Of a DNA stretch of 64,000 nt, positions 36,658 to 46,599 are shown piece after piece. The notes under the pieces are model-generated. The model had not been told where the DNA came from, did not search any database, and saw only the letters and a program-made list of their open reading frames with translations. A program made the position numbers and the translations under genes. The stretch comes from Stictocephala bisonia (taxonomy: Eukaryota; Arthropoda; Insecta; Hemiptera; Membracidae), in NCBI GenBank assembly GCA_035578905.1, contig JAQJVL010000059.1, forward strand, positions 62,001 through 126,000. Direction: 5' to 3'. How positions within the stretch are numbered: the first letter of the stretch is position 1; each line of letters begins with the position of its first letter.

Positions 36658-36897
36658 CTACATAAACACATCTCATACTGCATGTTTTCAAGAATCAAGA
36701 ATTTGTTACTGTCTTAAAATTATGTACAATATGTGATGTATATAATAAAATAACTACTTTTTAACAAAAATATTTTCCTTATTAGTAAAGTACTGCTGGA
36801 CACTACAGTAACTTATTCCTTACTTACTAAAAAAGACTTGAGTTTGCCTTTCCCCTCACGTTCACATTTTATATATGAGAGAAAAGCATTTAACTGT

Positions 36898-37242
36898 TTG
36901 ATTGTTGTAATAGTGTTGTAGTGATTGTTGTAATAGGGTTGTAGTGATGATTGTAATAGGTTTGTAGTGATTGTTGTAATAGGGTTGTAGTGATTGTTGT
37001 AATAGTGCTGTAGTGGTTGTTGTAATAGTGTTGTAGTGATTGTTGTAATAGTGTTGTAGTGATTGTTGTATTAGGTTTGTAGTGATTGTTCTAATAGTGT
37101 TGTAGTGGTTGTTGTAATAGTGTTGTAGTGGTTGTTGTAGTAGAGTTGTAGTGGTTGTTGTAATATCGTTGTAGTGGTTTTTGTAATAGTGTTGTAGTGA
37201 TTGTTGTAATAGGGTTGTAGTGGTTGTTGTAGTGATTGTTGC
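36898..37242. repeat. Minisatellite, 23-bp unit, about 15 copies
   Basis: The unit is TGATTGTTGTAATAGTGTTG plus TAG, with variants at a few positions (A/G at base 3, TGTT/GGTT/TGCT). No unit contains a stop on the minus strand in any frame, so an open frame of about 148 codons of LLQQ/HYYNN repeats runs through it; this is a by-product of the unit. It abuts the 3' end of a LINE fragment. Confidence 0.85.
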
Positions 37243-37244
37243 TG

Positions 37245-37927
37245 CGAAAATCAAATAAGCGTTTATTTTTTTATGAAAAAAGATAATGACTGGGATATGT
37301 ACAAGCAAAAATAGTTAGGATATTATTTCTAGAAAAAATCCATCTACATGTTTTAGTCTTTCTCAACCCAAAAATTAATCTAACTGCTCGTTTCTGTAAG
37401 CGGAATAAATATTTAGTTTTTGAAGTTTCAGATCCCCAGATTGTAATATCATAATTTAAATGTGGATGCAAACACCCATTATAGGCTGTAAGAAGAACAC
37501 TGGTATCAGTAAACTTGACAGTTGCGCAGGATAAAGACACTACTATTGACCTTGCTAGATACTTTGGCAGTGTGATCAGAGAAATTGAGGCAATAATCAA
37601 AATTTAAACCTAAATGGTTTGTCTGAGTGCAAGACTCAATAATGATTGCACCTAAATGTAAACTAGATGCAGTGTCCATTGAGTTTCTCAGCTGGAATTC
37701 AATGAACTTAGTTTTATCTGTATTTACAGAAAGATTGTTGCCAACCAGCCATTGCAATAATAGATTACTCTGTGCGAAAGCTTCGATTTCCAGATTGTTT
37801 CGTGAAATATTGCTATGTTCGAAGAAGAGTCATCAGCAAATTGACAAATATTAGCACTAGAAATACTGGTATGTAAATCGTTCAAAAAGAGCAATAAAGG
37901 ATCGGTCCTAATACCATTCCTTTTCAA
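37245..37927 (-). pseudogene. Non-LTR retrotransposon reverse transcriptase fragment (5'-truncated)
   Basis: On the minus strand, three frame pieces follow each other: LFLNDLHTSISSANICQFAD with the FADD catalytic box (standing for YADD), then WLVGNNLSVNTDKTKFIEF and LHLGAIII..., then LTAYNGCLHPHLNYDITIWG followed by LFRLQKRAVRLIFGL and NNILTI. These are RT blocks 5 to the thumb of the Jockey/CR1 group in normal order. The pieces are linked by frameshifts near 37,730 and 37,600. The copy begins abruptly just before the FADD box, typical of 5' truncation, and ends against the 23-bp minisatellite. It is not the same copy as the element at 38.6-42.0 kb and is diverged from it. Confidence 0.75.
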
Positions 37928-38099
37928 TGAAAATATTTAAATTATGAATGAGACCCAAAAGAAGTGATATTTGTGTTTGGCAGTCTCTAGACGCCTCGTT
38001 AATCTTAACTTTTTTATTACCAGTGGATAGAATCAGTAGGTAGTCTCTGGACAAACATTTTTTATTACACGGAAATAACATTTTATGCAACAAAATAAA

Positions 38100-38560
38100 A
38101 AATTCTAAATTTTTCAATACATCTCTATTGTTTTTCGTGATTTTTTCACATTGTTTTTTTACATTGATGTAGTTTTTCATGCTGAAAAAGATTTTGACAA
38201 CTATTTTGGTCTAAGACAATTATGTCTCGAGATATCGCGAAAAACTACTTTCGCGGCATATCACCTATGCATAATGATAATAGGAGCGATGACTAACCAC
38301 AAAAAACAAATTCGCACTTATTCCCGCCGATAGGTCTTCCCGGAGGCCAAGCACCCGAATTGAATATAAATTACGAAGTTTAGTTGAGTAAATAGACAAT
38401 TAGGATAAGTTAGGTTATGTTAGTAAAACGTGTATTTTTGGGCAGAAAATTTGATTTTATTGAAAAACCAATTATATATCTTCGTTTTCAGCATAAAAAA
38501 CACAAGTAAAATGAAAAATAATAAATTGTCGAAAAATACCGAAATTTAAAAAAGTTGTGT
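38100..38560 (+). repeat. Diverged interspersed repeat, copy 2
   Basis: Counterpart of 34,330-34,840 with the same order of shared blocks. It lies between the two LINE copies and carries no coding region. Confidence 0.5.
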
Positions 38561-38743
38561 ATTTTATTATCAGATAATCAAAATCAAAATATATTTATTT
38601 TGTAGTAGACAATTATTACAATTGTATTACAATGGTCATGTATAAAGAATTAATGATATAACAATTAAAGTTAGGTTATTATAGCTTAAATTAAATTTCT
38701 ATTTATTAATAATATTTGTTTACATATTTGTCATTAATAAAAC

Positions 38744-40742
38744 CTATTGTTCCATTAGAAATTCCTCAACAGTGTAAAAAGCTCCACTTAACAAGAAGTG
38801 CTGCAGGGAAGATTTAAATTGTTTTTCGCATATTTGCTGTTTTATATGGTTAGGCAGTCTATTAAACAACTTAGGGCCTATATTCTGGGGAAGTGAAGCT
38901 GTCAACTCCAATCTATGAGATGACTGCCTGTGTTGATTACAAAATCTTGTACTATAGTTATGTATATTTTAACTGGTCTGAAATTTTGAAATTTTAAATT
39001 TATAAAATATGATCATTTCACATATGTACAGAGATGATAGAGTTAATATTTTAAATGATTTAAAGATTTCTTTACAAGAAGTTCTTCTATTTACACCAGC
39101 CATTACGCGGATTGCCCTTTTTTGCAAACGGAACACTCATATTAATGCAGTATGGGACGCAGAGCCCCAGAGAATAATTCCATATCTCAATCTTGATTCT
39201 ATTAGTGCCATATAAATTAGTTTCATAATGAAAAAATTACCATAATTAGAAAATCTATTTAGCAAAAATAATTGTGACGATAACTTTGAACAAATACTGT
39301 CTATGTGTGAGGTCCACGTAAAGTGTTGGTCAAACGTTAGGCCAAGGTATTTCGTTTCAGTTTGGAATGGAAGCTCAAAATCATTCATAATGATCAACGG
39401 ATTGGCATCAATAATTCTATAGTTTTTAAAATGTATGCAACTGGTTTTAGCTGGATTTACGTGTAGATTATTAATATTTAGGTATTGGAATAAATTAGTG
39501 AGTTGAAGATAACTATCTATTTCTAAATCGGCGAGAGTGTTGTTTTTGATGAGTATAGCCACATCATCAGCATACATTGCTACATTTAAATTGTTCACTG
39601 ATTTTGTTATACTGTTTGTAAATAAGACGAATATAATGGGATCTAGGACAGTGTCTTGAGGAATACCGAAATTGATTTCTATATCACTTGAACGCGCGTC
39701 TTTTAATTGAACACTTTGAGTCCTTGATATTCAAAATGATTTGATCCAGTCTAAGGGTATTCCACGTATCCCCAGATTGTAAAGTCTATCGAAGAGTCAT
39801 GATCGAGACAATCAAATGCCTTCTGCAAATCTAAAAAAAACGCCTACAGCTTTATATTTCTTATCCAAGGCTATAATAGCTTTAGAAATAAAATTAACCA
39901 TGGCATCTGTTGTATTTTTCCCTTTGCAAATCCGAATTGTTCTTTACATATTAAGTCATGTTCAGAAAAAAATTTAACAATCTACGCACAAAAAAATGCT
40001 CATAAATCTTTGAAAATGTCGAAACATTTGCAATTGGTCGCCAATTTTCCGGTGAATCACTCTTTTCACTTTTAAATATTGGACGGATAATTGTCTGCTT
40101 CAGTTCCTGTGGAAATAAACCTTCAGAAAATGATAAATTAATTAAATCTGAAAGAGGTTTACAAATGTTGCTTGTACAATGGCGAATAACCCTGTGAGTT
40201 ATGCCATCGTATCCGGCCGAGTTATTATTTTTTAAATTCATCATAATGTTATAAATTTCAACTGGATCTGTCGGGTTTAAACTGATTGTATTTGGACTAT
40301 GTACATCATTCATTGTTTGTAGCAAGGGTTCTGTTATCAGTGCTTGTTTTTCTTTACCTAGATTTGCAAAGTAATTGTTGAAACACTCTGGGCTTGGCAT
40401 ATCAGAAGGGAACTGAACCGTTTTGCTTTTCCTGTCTGTGTCTATTAACCTCCACGCACCTTTTGACAGGTTGTTACTCGTACTCAGTCGTTTGTATAAG
40501 TATCGTGCCTTAGCTACTTTTATGATCTTCCTATATATTCTTTTATATGTTTTATAATAATTTATGAATTCTGTAGATTTATTTTGCCTTTTTTGCATGT
40601 CTAATTCTTTGAGCTTCTGTGATGAGACGCGGATGCCTATTGTTACCCAAGATTTTATATTAGTTTTATTCCCTATTCTCCCCTTTTTTAACGGACAAGT
40701 TAGTGACAAATTATAGTTGAAGACATTTAAAAATCTTTCAAA
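38744..40742 (-). pseudogene. LINE ORF2: reverse transcriptase part
   Basis: From 40709 the frame runs ...YYKTYKRIYRKIIKVAKARY, WRLIDTDRKSK, NNSAGYDGI, LINLSFSEGLFPQELKQTII and ENWRPIANVSTFSKIYEH: N-terminal RT blocks 0-3. Between 39,951 and 39,600 the next blocks (KEQFGF, FLDLQKAFD-like, PQDTVLDPI) are in three frames. From 39,598 comes VAMYADDVAILI with the catalytic YADD, KTSCIHF, YLGLTFDQHFTW and LRYGIILWGSA. A TGA at about 39,137 breaks the thumb (VFRLQKRAIRVMAG follows in frame), and a later shift leads to GPKLFNRLPNHIKQ and FYTVEEFLMEQ, stop at 38744-38746. The palm Asp pair is retained, but no single frame covers the enzyme. Confidence 0.8.
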
Positions 40743-41560
40743 TTATTTTTCGGAATGTAAGCTCCCTTGATGTATATTCCATGTTTCCTTAGATAATATA
40801 CTATTTAAAGAGTTTAGATTATTTTTGCAAGTATTACGTAGAGTGAAACTGTTTTGGTTGCTATTATGTGTGTTGAGAGTGCGATTGTTTAATCTGAAAT
40901 TTATTATTTGCCCAAAATGATCTGATAATCCCGTACCAATTACTTCAACCTGCAGCATCTCTTTATCAACATTTGAAATTACATGATCAATCAACGTGGA
41001 TGAGGAGCCTGTAACTTTTGTAGGTGAGTCAACATATTGGATTACATTAAATTCATTCATTAAATCTTTCAATCTTTTTGTAACACAGCTATCTTTTAAC
41101 CAATCTATGTTCAAATCACCAATAATTAAACAATATTTATTCTTATTAAAAATATGTTTTGATAAAAGATTATACATATTCTCAAAAAAAAAGAATTGAC
41201 ATTCAAATAGCATGGTGGTCTATATACACCAATTAAAATTAAATTGTTTCCCTCTTTATTGCATATTTCAACTCCTGCTGTTTCTAATATCATTTCCTGA
41301 CAGAAGCAATTTACATTCAATACATTTAAAAATAAATTACCCTTTGCAAGAACAAATACACCTCCACTATCTTTATGGTTAAGCCTAGAAAAATCACAAA
41401 TTACTTCGTATTCATGAAAGTTAATACTATATAACTCAGCCTTCTTTAGGCCGTGTTCGCTTATTACAACAATATCAGGTTGTTCTTTCTGCAAAAATAT
41501 ATGAAGTAAATCAATTTTGTCCCTGATATATTGAATATTAAGATGAAATATTTTTATAAT
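40743..41560 (-). pseudogene. LINE ORF2: endonuclease/exonuclease/phosphatase (EEP) domain
   Basis: The frame starts near 41560 with KIFHLNIQYIRDKIDLL, then QPDIVVISEHGLK (metal-binding Glu), DSGGVFVLAK, and LILIGVYRPP. At the poly-A/T run near 41,180-41,190 one base shifts the frame; then come IIGDLNIDWL (catalytic Asp/Asn), SSTLIDHVISN and TGLSDHFGQ (the SDH motif). All EEP signature blocks are in order. The frame ends in TAA at 40743 a few codons before the RT part, which continues in the same frame, so this is a nonsense mutation. The domain nicks target DNA in active elements. Confidence 0.85.
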
Positions 41561-41645
41561 ATTAGTTTTTTGTGTTTATTTTCTTCATTATTTGACTGAA
41601 TTAAATTGTGATTTTTCATGCTAGCAGATAATCTTTCTTTGTCAT

Positions 41646-42035
41646 TTATTGTTCGTTTAAAAACGGTGCCTTTACTTTATTAACAATTAAATGACACAGC
41701 TTATCCTTTCCCCATTTGTTTAGGTGAATACCTTTATAAGTATACTTGTTTACATGCATATTAGATAATGATACTAGTTTTATGTGGTCATATTTTAAAG
41801 ATTCTATTATAAGATTTATATTAATCTGTCTAATTTTATTGTTTAAGTCGGGTCTGTCATATCTAAGAGGGATGGTACAAAGTATTACATTAGTGTGTTT
41901 TGTTTTGCTTGCTATTTCTCTTACACAATGTTGTACCTCAAATTTATTTGTATTATTTATATTATTTGTACCTCCCAATATCACTAAATGATCGTTGCTA
42001 CCTAGTTTGGAAGCCTCGTATTCTATATAAAAACA
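41646..42035 (-). pseudogene. LINE ORF1 end: SGNH/GDSL-like esterase domain
   Basis: Read from 42035, the frame gives IEYEASKLGSNDHLVILGGT, NNINN, then IPLRYDRPDLNNKIRQININ and finally GIHLNKWGKDKLCHLI. The LGGTNN block resembles the GxND block of SGNH hydrolases, and IHLNKWGK carries the His of their last block. Such esterase-like domains are known in ORF1 of CR1/L2-type LINEs, where they are thought to take part in RNP or membrane association. The N-terminal part with the catalytic Ser block is missing, so the copy is truncated. It ends (TAA, 41646) about 85 bp before the endonuclease frame opens. Confidence 0.65.
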
Positions 42036-42785
42036 TTATAAAAAACTGTTTTCGATTTTTTTTTGTTAAAACGAGTTTTTCACGGTTAACATCAACCTCC
42101 TCAAGAAATATAAACACATATTTCACCATTTTTCAACGAAAACTCGTATTTTCAGAAGCGCCTAGAAAGTATATAATTACCGACACTTGTATAAAGGAAT
42201 CCCCCCTAAAAAATAATATTACAAATATATACTTAATTTATAATAGGAAATAAACTGACCACTTTACAAGTAATATTTTTACAAAAACAAATTTAATTTG
42301 AAAAACAATATAATTTGTAGTCTAGCATTAAATGAAAAACGTTAAGAATCGCCTACTGTAACATCTGTTGGAATAGATTTAGTTCAGATACTTATAAGCA
42401 ATAGGAAAAAATAATTATAAAAATCAACAAAACAATGATGACAAAAATAATAATATATGCTAAAGAATGAGCACTGAAAATCTTGTGAATAAAACTAACT
42501 ACATGGAAACAATTTTGATATGTTTTATTTCTCCTTTTATCTGGATATTAATTAAGTCTTGAACAAAAAAACTACAAACATAGCTCTGGTTTATTCCACT
42601 ATCAAATCCACTTTATCTTTGTGTGTTATGCAGGTTTTTTTTGCAACTTATGTTTATATGAGTTCGAAAATGTTCTGTTTTTTTCAGTTCGTCAAGAAAA
42701 TGTAATGAACATATCATGATATGATTTTTCTACGTGTTTATATCTGTTATGTGTGTTTTTTTACTACAGAAACATTTTGGTTACT

Positions 42786-42935
42786 AGCAGGCGCTCAGAG
42801 AAACCACTGAGGATGCCACATCAAAGTATGGCCGAAACGTCTGGCCATCTTGTAAATATTGTAGATAGTACCTTGACGCGGTTGTCACCGGAAAATGTAG
42901 ATTCTAGTTATGACACCGGCCGCTTAAGGCTAAGT
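42786..42935 (+). repeat. Interspersed repeat with hammerhead-like core, copy A
   Basis: This ~150-bp unit (CCACTGAGGATGCCACATCA, GTATGGCCGAAACGTCTGG, later TTGTCACCGGAAAATGTAGA and ATGACACCGGCCGCTTAAGG) recurs as two inverted copies at 45,924-46,204. Bases 42807-42837 fit the CUGANGA...GAAA core of hammerhead ribozymes, with GCCA/TGGC able to form stem II. Hammerhead motifs are known in Penelope-like elements, whose proteins occur in this window, but this copy has no coding part. Confidence 0.6.
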
Positions 42936-43305
42936 TATAAAAAAACCGTTTATATAATTTATTTATAAATTTTTTTCGTTTTCACTGGTCATCATTACTG
43001 TAAACTGTGGCCAGTTTTATTCTCGAGTTTGTACTATGTTTAATGTATATTTATAAAAAATATGAAGGAATAAATTATTATTTTCATATTATAACCAAAC
43101 CATGCTCGAAGTAAGTTTACTTACTATTGGAAATTACGTACTATATCAACTGTACCTTCAAACAATTTTAATGCCTATACATATAATTTCAATCTGCAAG
43201 TTTTTTTTTAATACAGGTAATGATCCACTCCTATTTTGTCAAGTGTGTGATTATTTGTTAGCATCTTTCATGTTAAAAGTAACTTTTGCAAACAAATTTT
43301 AGGAG

Positions 43306-43726
43306 TAAGGATATTGAAGGCTATCCCCAAAGGGCACACATATATTGAAGGCTAATCCCCAAAGGGCACACACATATTGAAGGCTAATCCCCAAAGGGCA
43401 CACATATATTGAAGGCTATCCCCAAAGGGCACACATATATTGAAGGCTATCCCCAAAGGGCACACATATATTGAAGGCTAATCCCCAAAGGGCACACTTA
43501 TATTGAAGGTTATCCCCAAAGGGCGCACATATATTGAAGGCTAATCCCCAAAGGGCACACATATATTGAAGGCTAATCCCCAAAGGGCACACTTATATTG
43601 AAGGCTAATCCCCAAAGGGCACACATATCTTGAAGGCTAATCCCCAAAGGGCACACATATCTTGAAGGCTAATCCCCAAAGGGCACACATATATTGAAGG
43701 CTAATCCCAAAAGGGCACACATATAT
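43306..43726. repeat. Minisatellite, 31/32-bp unit, about 13 copies
   Basis: The unit is ATTGAAGGCTAATCCCCAAA followed by GGGCACACATAT. A one-base-shorter variant (GGCTATCCCC) alternates irregularly with the longer one. It ends directly at the TTAA that starts the piggyBac-like element. Confidence 0.85.
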
Positions 43727-43727
43727 T

Positions 43728-44463
43728 TTAATCCCTCAACTGGCAAACAGGGGCTACTGGACCCCATTAAAAAAATGATATTAGAAAATACTAATTATGA
43801 ACCATTTTCATTTTCAAGTAGGTGTGTTTCTTTATCTGAACTGTTGCGCACATGTTCATTAATATAATGGTTGTTAGTAACAAATATTTGAACTATGAAA
43901 TATATTTTACAAAAGACACAACTTTTACAAAAATATTTAAATGTTTTGAAAATAGCTATACTTATGAAGGCTTTGATAGTTTGCAGAAAAATCTATGTAG
44001 TATCATACTCTTTGCTTATATTCCTCAATATTACCTTCCTTATCATTCATCACAAATATAGGCAAATATCATATGTTGCGTAAATTTGTCCAAACACAAT
44101 TGTTTATGATTTTTGTATTTTATTTGATTTGCCTTCGATTTCATATAATACTGTTAGACTTACTTTACTGGTAACCAGAAAAGTGCAATATCACAACCTA
44201 ACCTAACCTAACCAACGGCCACAATGAGGAACAACACAACCCCAAACAGCACATAGGGGTACACTAGACCCCAAGATAAATTACGACTTTAACGACTCAA
44301 CTGACAGCTGGCATCTGAGGTTCACGATTATGGGATTGGCGCCTAGATCTACAAAGTAAATTTACATAGGTACCGAAAATGTGTGTGGCAAAATTAAACT
44401 GAGAAATGTGAAAAATAAATTTGTGTGGATTCTAGTAGACCCGGTGTGCTCTTTGAAGGTTAA
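43728..44463. mobile_element. piggyBac-like non-autonomous element (736 bp)
   Basis: Both ends are TTAA (43728-43731 and 44460-44463), the piggyBac target. The left end continues TCCCTCAACTGGCAAACAGG and GGCTACTGGACCCC; the right end, inverted, continues CCTTCAAAGAGCACACCGGG and TCTACTAGAATCC. The two can be aligned over ~35 bp at roughly 70% identity. A second internal motif, GGGGTACACTAGACCCC near 44,257, resembles the ends. No transposase is present. The low identity of the ends points to an old copy. Confidence 0.55.
44195..44213. repeat. Short interstitial CCTAA run
   Basis: AACCTAACCTAACCTAACC is three to four units of the insect telomere repeat (TTAGG)n on the complementary strand, inside the piggyBac-like element. 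At this length it may be chance. Confidence 0.4.
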
Positions 44464-44539
44464 ATTTAAAAAAGTTAAAGAATGTCTTATTTTACCAGGC
44501 GAAGTTAGGGCTAAGACTTAACCTGGAGAAGAACGGCTT

Positions 44540-45290
44540 AAGGCCGTTTGGTCAAAAAAGGTTTTAAATTTTTTTCGATTTTAATTACTTTATATCAGCT
44601 ATTAAACACATCCCAAGTAGTTCTTTCATTAAAATTATGTTTATTGTTATAAGTACATAACCTCAAAGATGCGAATTTGGGCATGCAAGAAATTGGTACA
44701 TGCAGAATTAAGAAATTATTTTCTCGGTTATTCCTAAATTTTAAAAACAGACCCTCACCGGTCTGGTCTTGTTCATAAGTTGTTTTAAATTTCGTAATTT
44801 TACAGCAAATTAGCAAATTTGATTTTAAATAACGAATGTTATATGTTTGTTTTTATTTTATTACGACAAGAAATACAATGTCGTGTTTGGCATCTTATGT
44901 TTTTTAATATCACACAATTTACAAAATTTAATAACTTTATATAATCAACTATTTGTTGTACTTTTACCCACATGTTATATTACAATCCAATCGCTACGCA
45001 CACATAGCACGACACAGCATCCGCAGGATCGAGCAAACTACTTCCTGCAATTATACCCCACCCATCACCAGGGGAAGGGAGGGATCGAGTGTCTGTGTAT
45101 GAATAGATCGCGGTCAGACGTACAGTCAGCGCTGCAAGCGGAGTTCAATTGTCCCTAAAGCCAGCCGAACCATCTTAACGTGACTTCCGAACCACGGGAG
45201 CGACAGGGTAAAACCGTGATAGTAACATCGGGAGTCGAACCTTGACTGTTTGCATGGCAAGCCTCCGCCTTAGCCCTTATCTTCAGCCAA
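44540..45290 (-). repeat. SINE-like repeat with tRNA-like head, copy 1
   Basis: On the minus strand the element starts near 45290 with GGGCTAAGGCGGAGGCTTGC and carries GGTTCGACTCC at 45241-45231, an exact match to the tRNA B-box consensus GGTTCGANTCC. This suggests a tRNA-derived pol III head. The remaining ~620 bp (to about 44540) recurs in opposite orientation at 55,655-56,285. The body includes TAGGGACAATTGAA, a GCG-rich part, TCACAC...GTAATATAACATG-type blocks and ends near TTTTTTGACCAAACGGCC. A body this long is unusual for a SINE, so head and body may be separate repeats. Confidence 0.5.
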
Positions 45291-45371
45291 TTATGATTTG
45301 ACTATATGGTCAATGTTTCTCTCTAGGAGCTACTGAAAACTGCTATTTTATCCACACGAGAAAAGACTCAC

Positions 45372-45570
45372 TTGAAGAGCTGAAGACCCCAGGCGTTGAT
45401 AGGCGTGTCATCGGTGAATCCAGGTAGGGCGACTAGGTTGAGCTGTGGTAATGGGTAAGGTCTGGAGAGGTATATCTCCAGAGAAACCATGATGGTCGGC
45501 AAGAGCTGCTGGCTCTTGGAGAGGGCCGTCACAAAGTCTGCTCGTCCCCATACGGCCACACGGATACCGT
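45372..45570 (-). CDS. Aminopeptidase homologue, exon 5 (GAMEN-equivalent region)
   Basis: The 199-bp exon lies between TGTTCCAG and CTTCAA|GTGAGT. It reads (D)GIRVAVWGRADFV, LLPTIMVSLEIYLSRPYPLP, then QLNLVALPGF and TDDTPINAWGLQLF. The YPLPKLDLVA(I/V)PDF block of M1 peptidases is clear. The substrate-binding GAMENWGL motif, however, reads TPINAWGL: the N-terminus-binding Glu is absent while NxWGL remains. It takes two bases to complete the codon opened by exon 4 and leaves two for exon 6. The exon begins only 39 bp downstream of the end of a Polinton relic in the intron. Confidence 0.88.
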
Positions 45571-45608
45571 CTGGAACATGACAATAGTCTCAGCACATAA
45601 CACATTAA

Positions 45609-46562
45609 TTAAATACGAATGGTCATGTGAAGACTGTGTATCCCGGGAATGGATTGTTTCATATCTAACATCAAGTATCCATGGAATTGTTGTGTTGCAT
45701 CGCAAAACGATTCTTGTATGAAATTAGGATTTTCTGGGTATACTTGTTGGGCTAAGTGTCTGATTTGTGCCTTATATCTAGAGTTTTTGAAACACACTAT
45801 ATAGTGAGTATTGAGAGAGATATCTTTCTGATCCTTACCCTGGTGAAACAAGTTGTGAGTTATAAAAAACACGCTTATATTTCTATTATGGCAACCTTTA
45901 GAGAATAAATCAGCCATTCTACCTTAGAACTAAGGCTTAAGCGGCCGGTGTCATAACTAGAATCTATATTTTCCGGTGACAACCACGTCAAGGTGATATG
46001 TACATTGTTTACAAAGTAATCAGATGTTTCGCCCATACTAAGATGTGGCATCCTCAATGGTATCTCTGAGACCACATCTGGAGTCTCAGAGATTCCACTG
46101 AGGATGCCACATCACGGTATGGGCGAAACGTCTGATTACTTTGTAAATAATGTACATTGCACCTTGACGCAGTTGTCACCGGAAAACATAGATTCTAGCT
46201 ACAACCACTCTACCATCTGACTCACGCATTAAGTCATCAATAATAACAAGATTTAGCCTTGATCCATCAAAATCAGCCATGTCTGGTATACCTTCTTTAA
46301 AAATGGCATTGTTTACATTATATCCTGGTTACCACTCGGAATAATGCCAATAAAGATATTCACTCTGAACATCACAGATATCATTAATATTTTCGATAAA
46401 GTTCATCACAAAGTGAGACTTCCCACAACCAGAAGGATCAGCCACTATGGCTGAACACGGATGTTTCCATCTTGGATCCATACTTAAAAATACGTTTATT
46501 TTACCCGTTATCTTTATTTTATATGCATAAGGAACATTGTTTAGCAAATAATAAAAAATCAT
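45609..46562 (-). pseudogene. Polinton/Maverick packaging ATPase (FtsK-HerA type), broken relic
   Basis: The N-terminal part (from 46562) has HPCSAIVADPSGCGKSHF, a Walker A P-loop, and NLVIIDDLM, a Walker B block. The C-terminal part (45917-45609) reads MADLFSKGCHNRNISVFFIT followed by NLFHQGK, DISLNTHYIVCFKN and LAQQVYPENPNF. Block order and the ITQNLFHQGK/YPEN motifs are those of the ATPase of Polinton elements, which drives genome packaging in related viruses. The frame is broken by a TAA in YSEW*PGYN (about 46,329) and by a 281-bp palindromic insertion at 45,924-46,204. No other Polinton genes (integrase, polymerase B, capsid) are seen nearby, so only this gene remains. Confidence 0.85.
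45924..46204. mobile_element. Palindromic insertion made of two inverted repeat copies (B and C)
   Basis: Copy C (45,924-46,072, minus) and copy B (46,083-46,204, plus) are inverted versions of the unit at 42,786. Perfect 11-bp arms ATCTCTGAGAC/GTCTCAGAGAT (46062-46072, 46083-46093) form the centre. The insertion is flanked by CCATTCTACC (45914-45923) and CCACTCTACC (46205-46214), a 10-bp target-site duplication with one mismatch, and interrupts the ATPase relic. Copy B keeps the CTGAGGA...CGAAA core at 46098-46128; in copy C the first C has become T. Confidence 0.75.
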
Positions 46563-46599
46563 CTAATAAAAACTAATTTTTTATTGATTAAATAAATGC

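Larger units (their letters stand above)
38573..42035 (-). mobile_element. CR1/Jockey-like non-LTR retrotransposon, nearly complete but inactive
   Basis: Reading on the minus strand, an SGNH-type ORF1 end is followed by an endonuclease and a reverse transcriptase of ORF2, with a 3' region of about 170 bp ending in TTTTGATTTTGATT. Each coding part is described separately. The order ORF1, EEP endonuclease, RT and the tail FKSSLQHFLL...EEFL is that of CR1/Jockey-group LINEs. Length is ~3.46 kb, so some of ORF1 and the 5' UTR is missing. Several nonsense codons and frameshifts make it non-autonomous. It lies antiparallel to nothing but in the same direction as the host gene, inside its 8.7-kb intron. 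Confidence 0.8.

Noticed and set aside
36431..36736. Plus-strand frames over aminopeptidase exon 6
   Set aside because: The minus strand carries the spliced, family-like sequence with fitting phases; the plus frames are its shadow.
36862..37308. 148-codon minus-strand frame
   Set aside because: It is the translated 23-bp minisatellite and its flanks.
43306..43726. Possible CRISPR-like array (regular repeats)
   Set aside because: The units are contiguous without unique spacers and the genome is eukaryotic; these are minisatellites, as are the other arrays.
45180..45290. Functional tRNA gene
   Set aside because: The B box is perfect, but the acceptor and D arms do not fold convincingly and it heads a repeated element.
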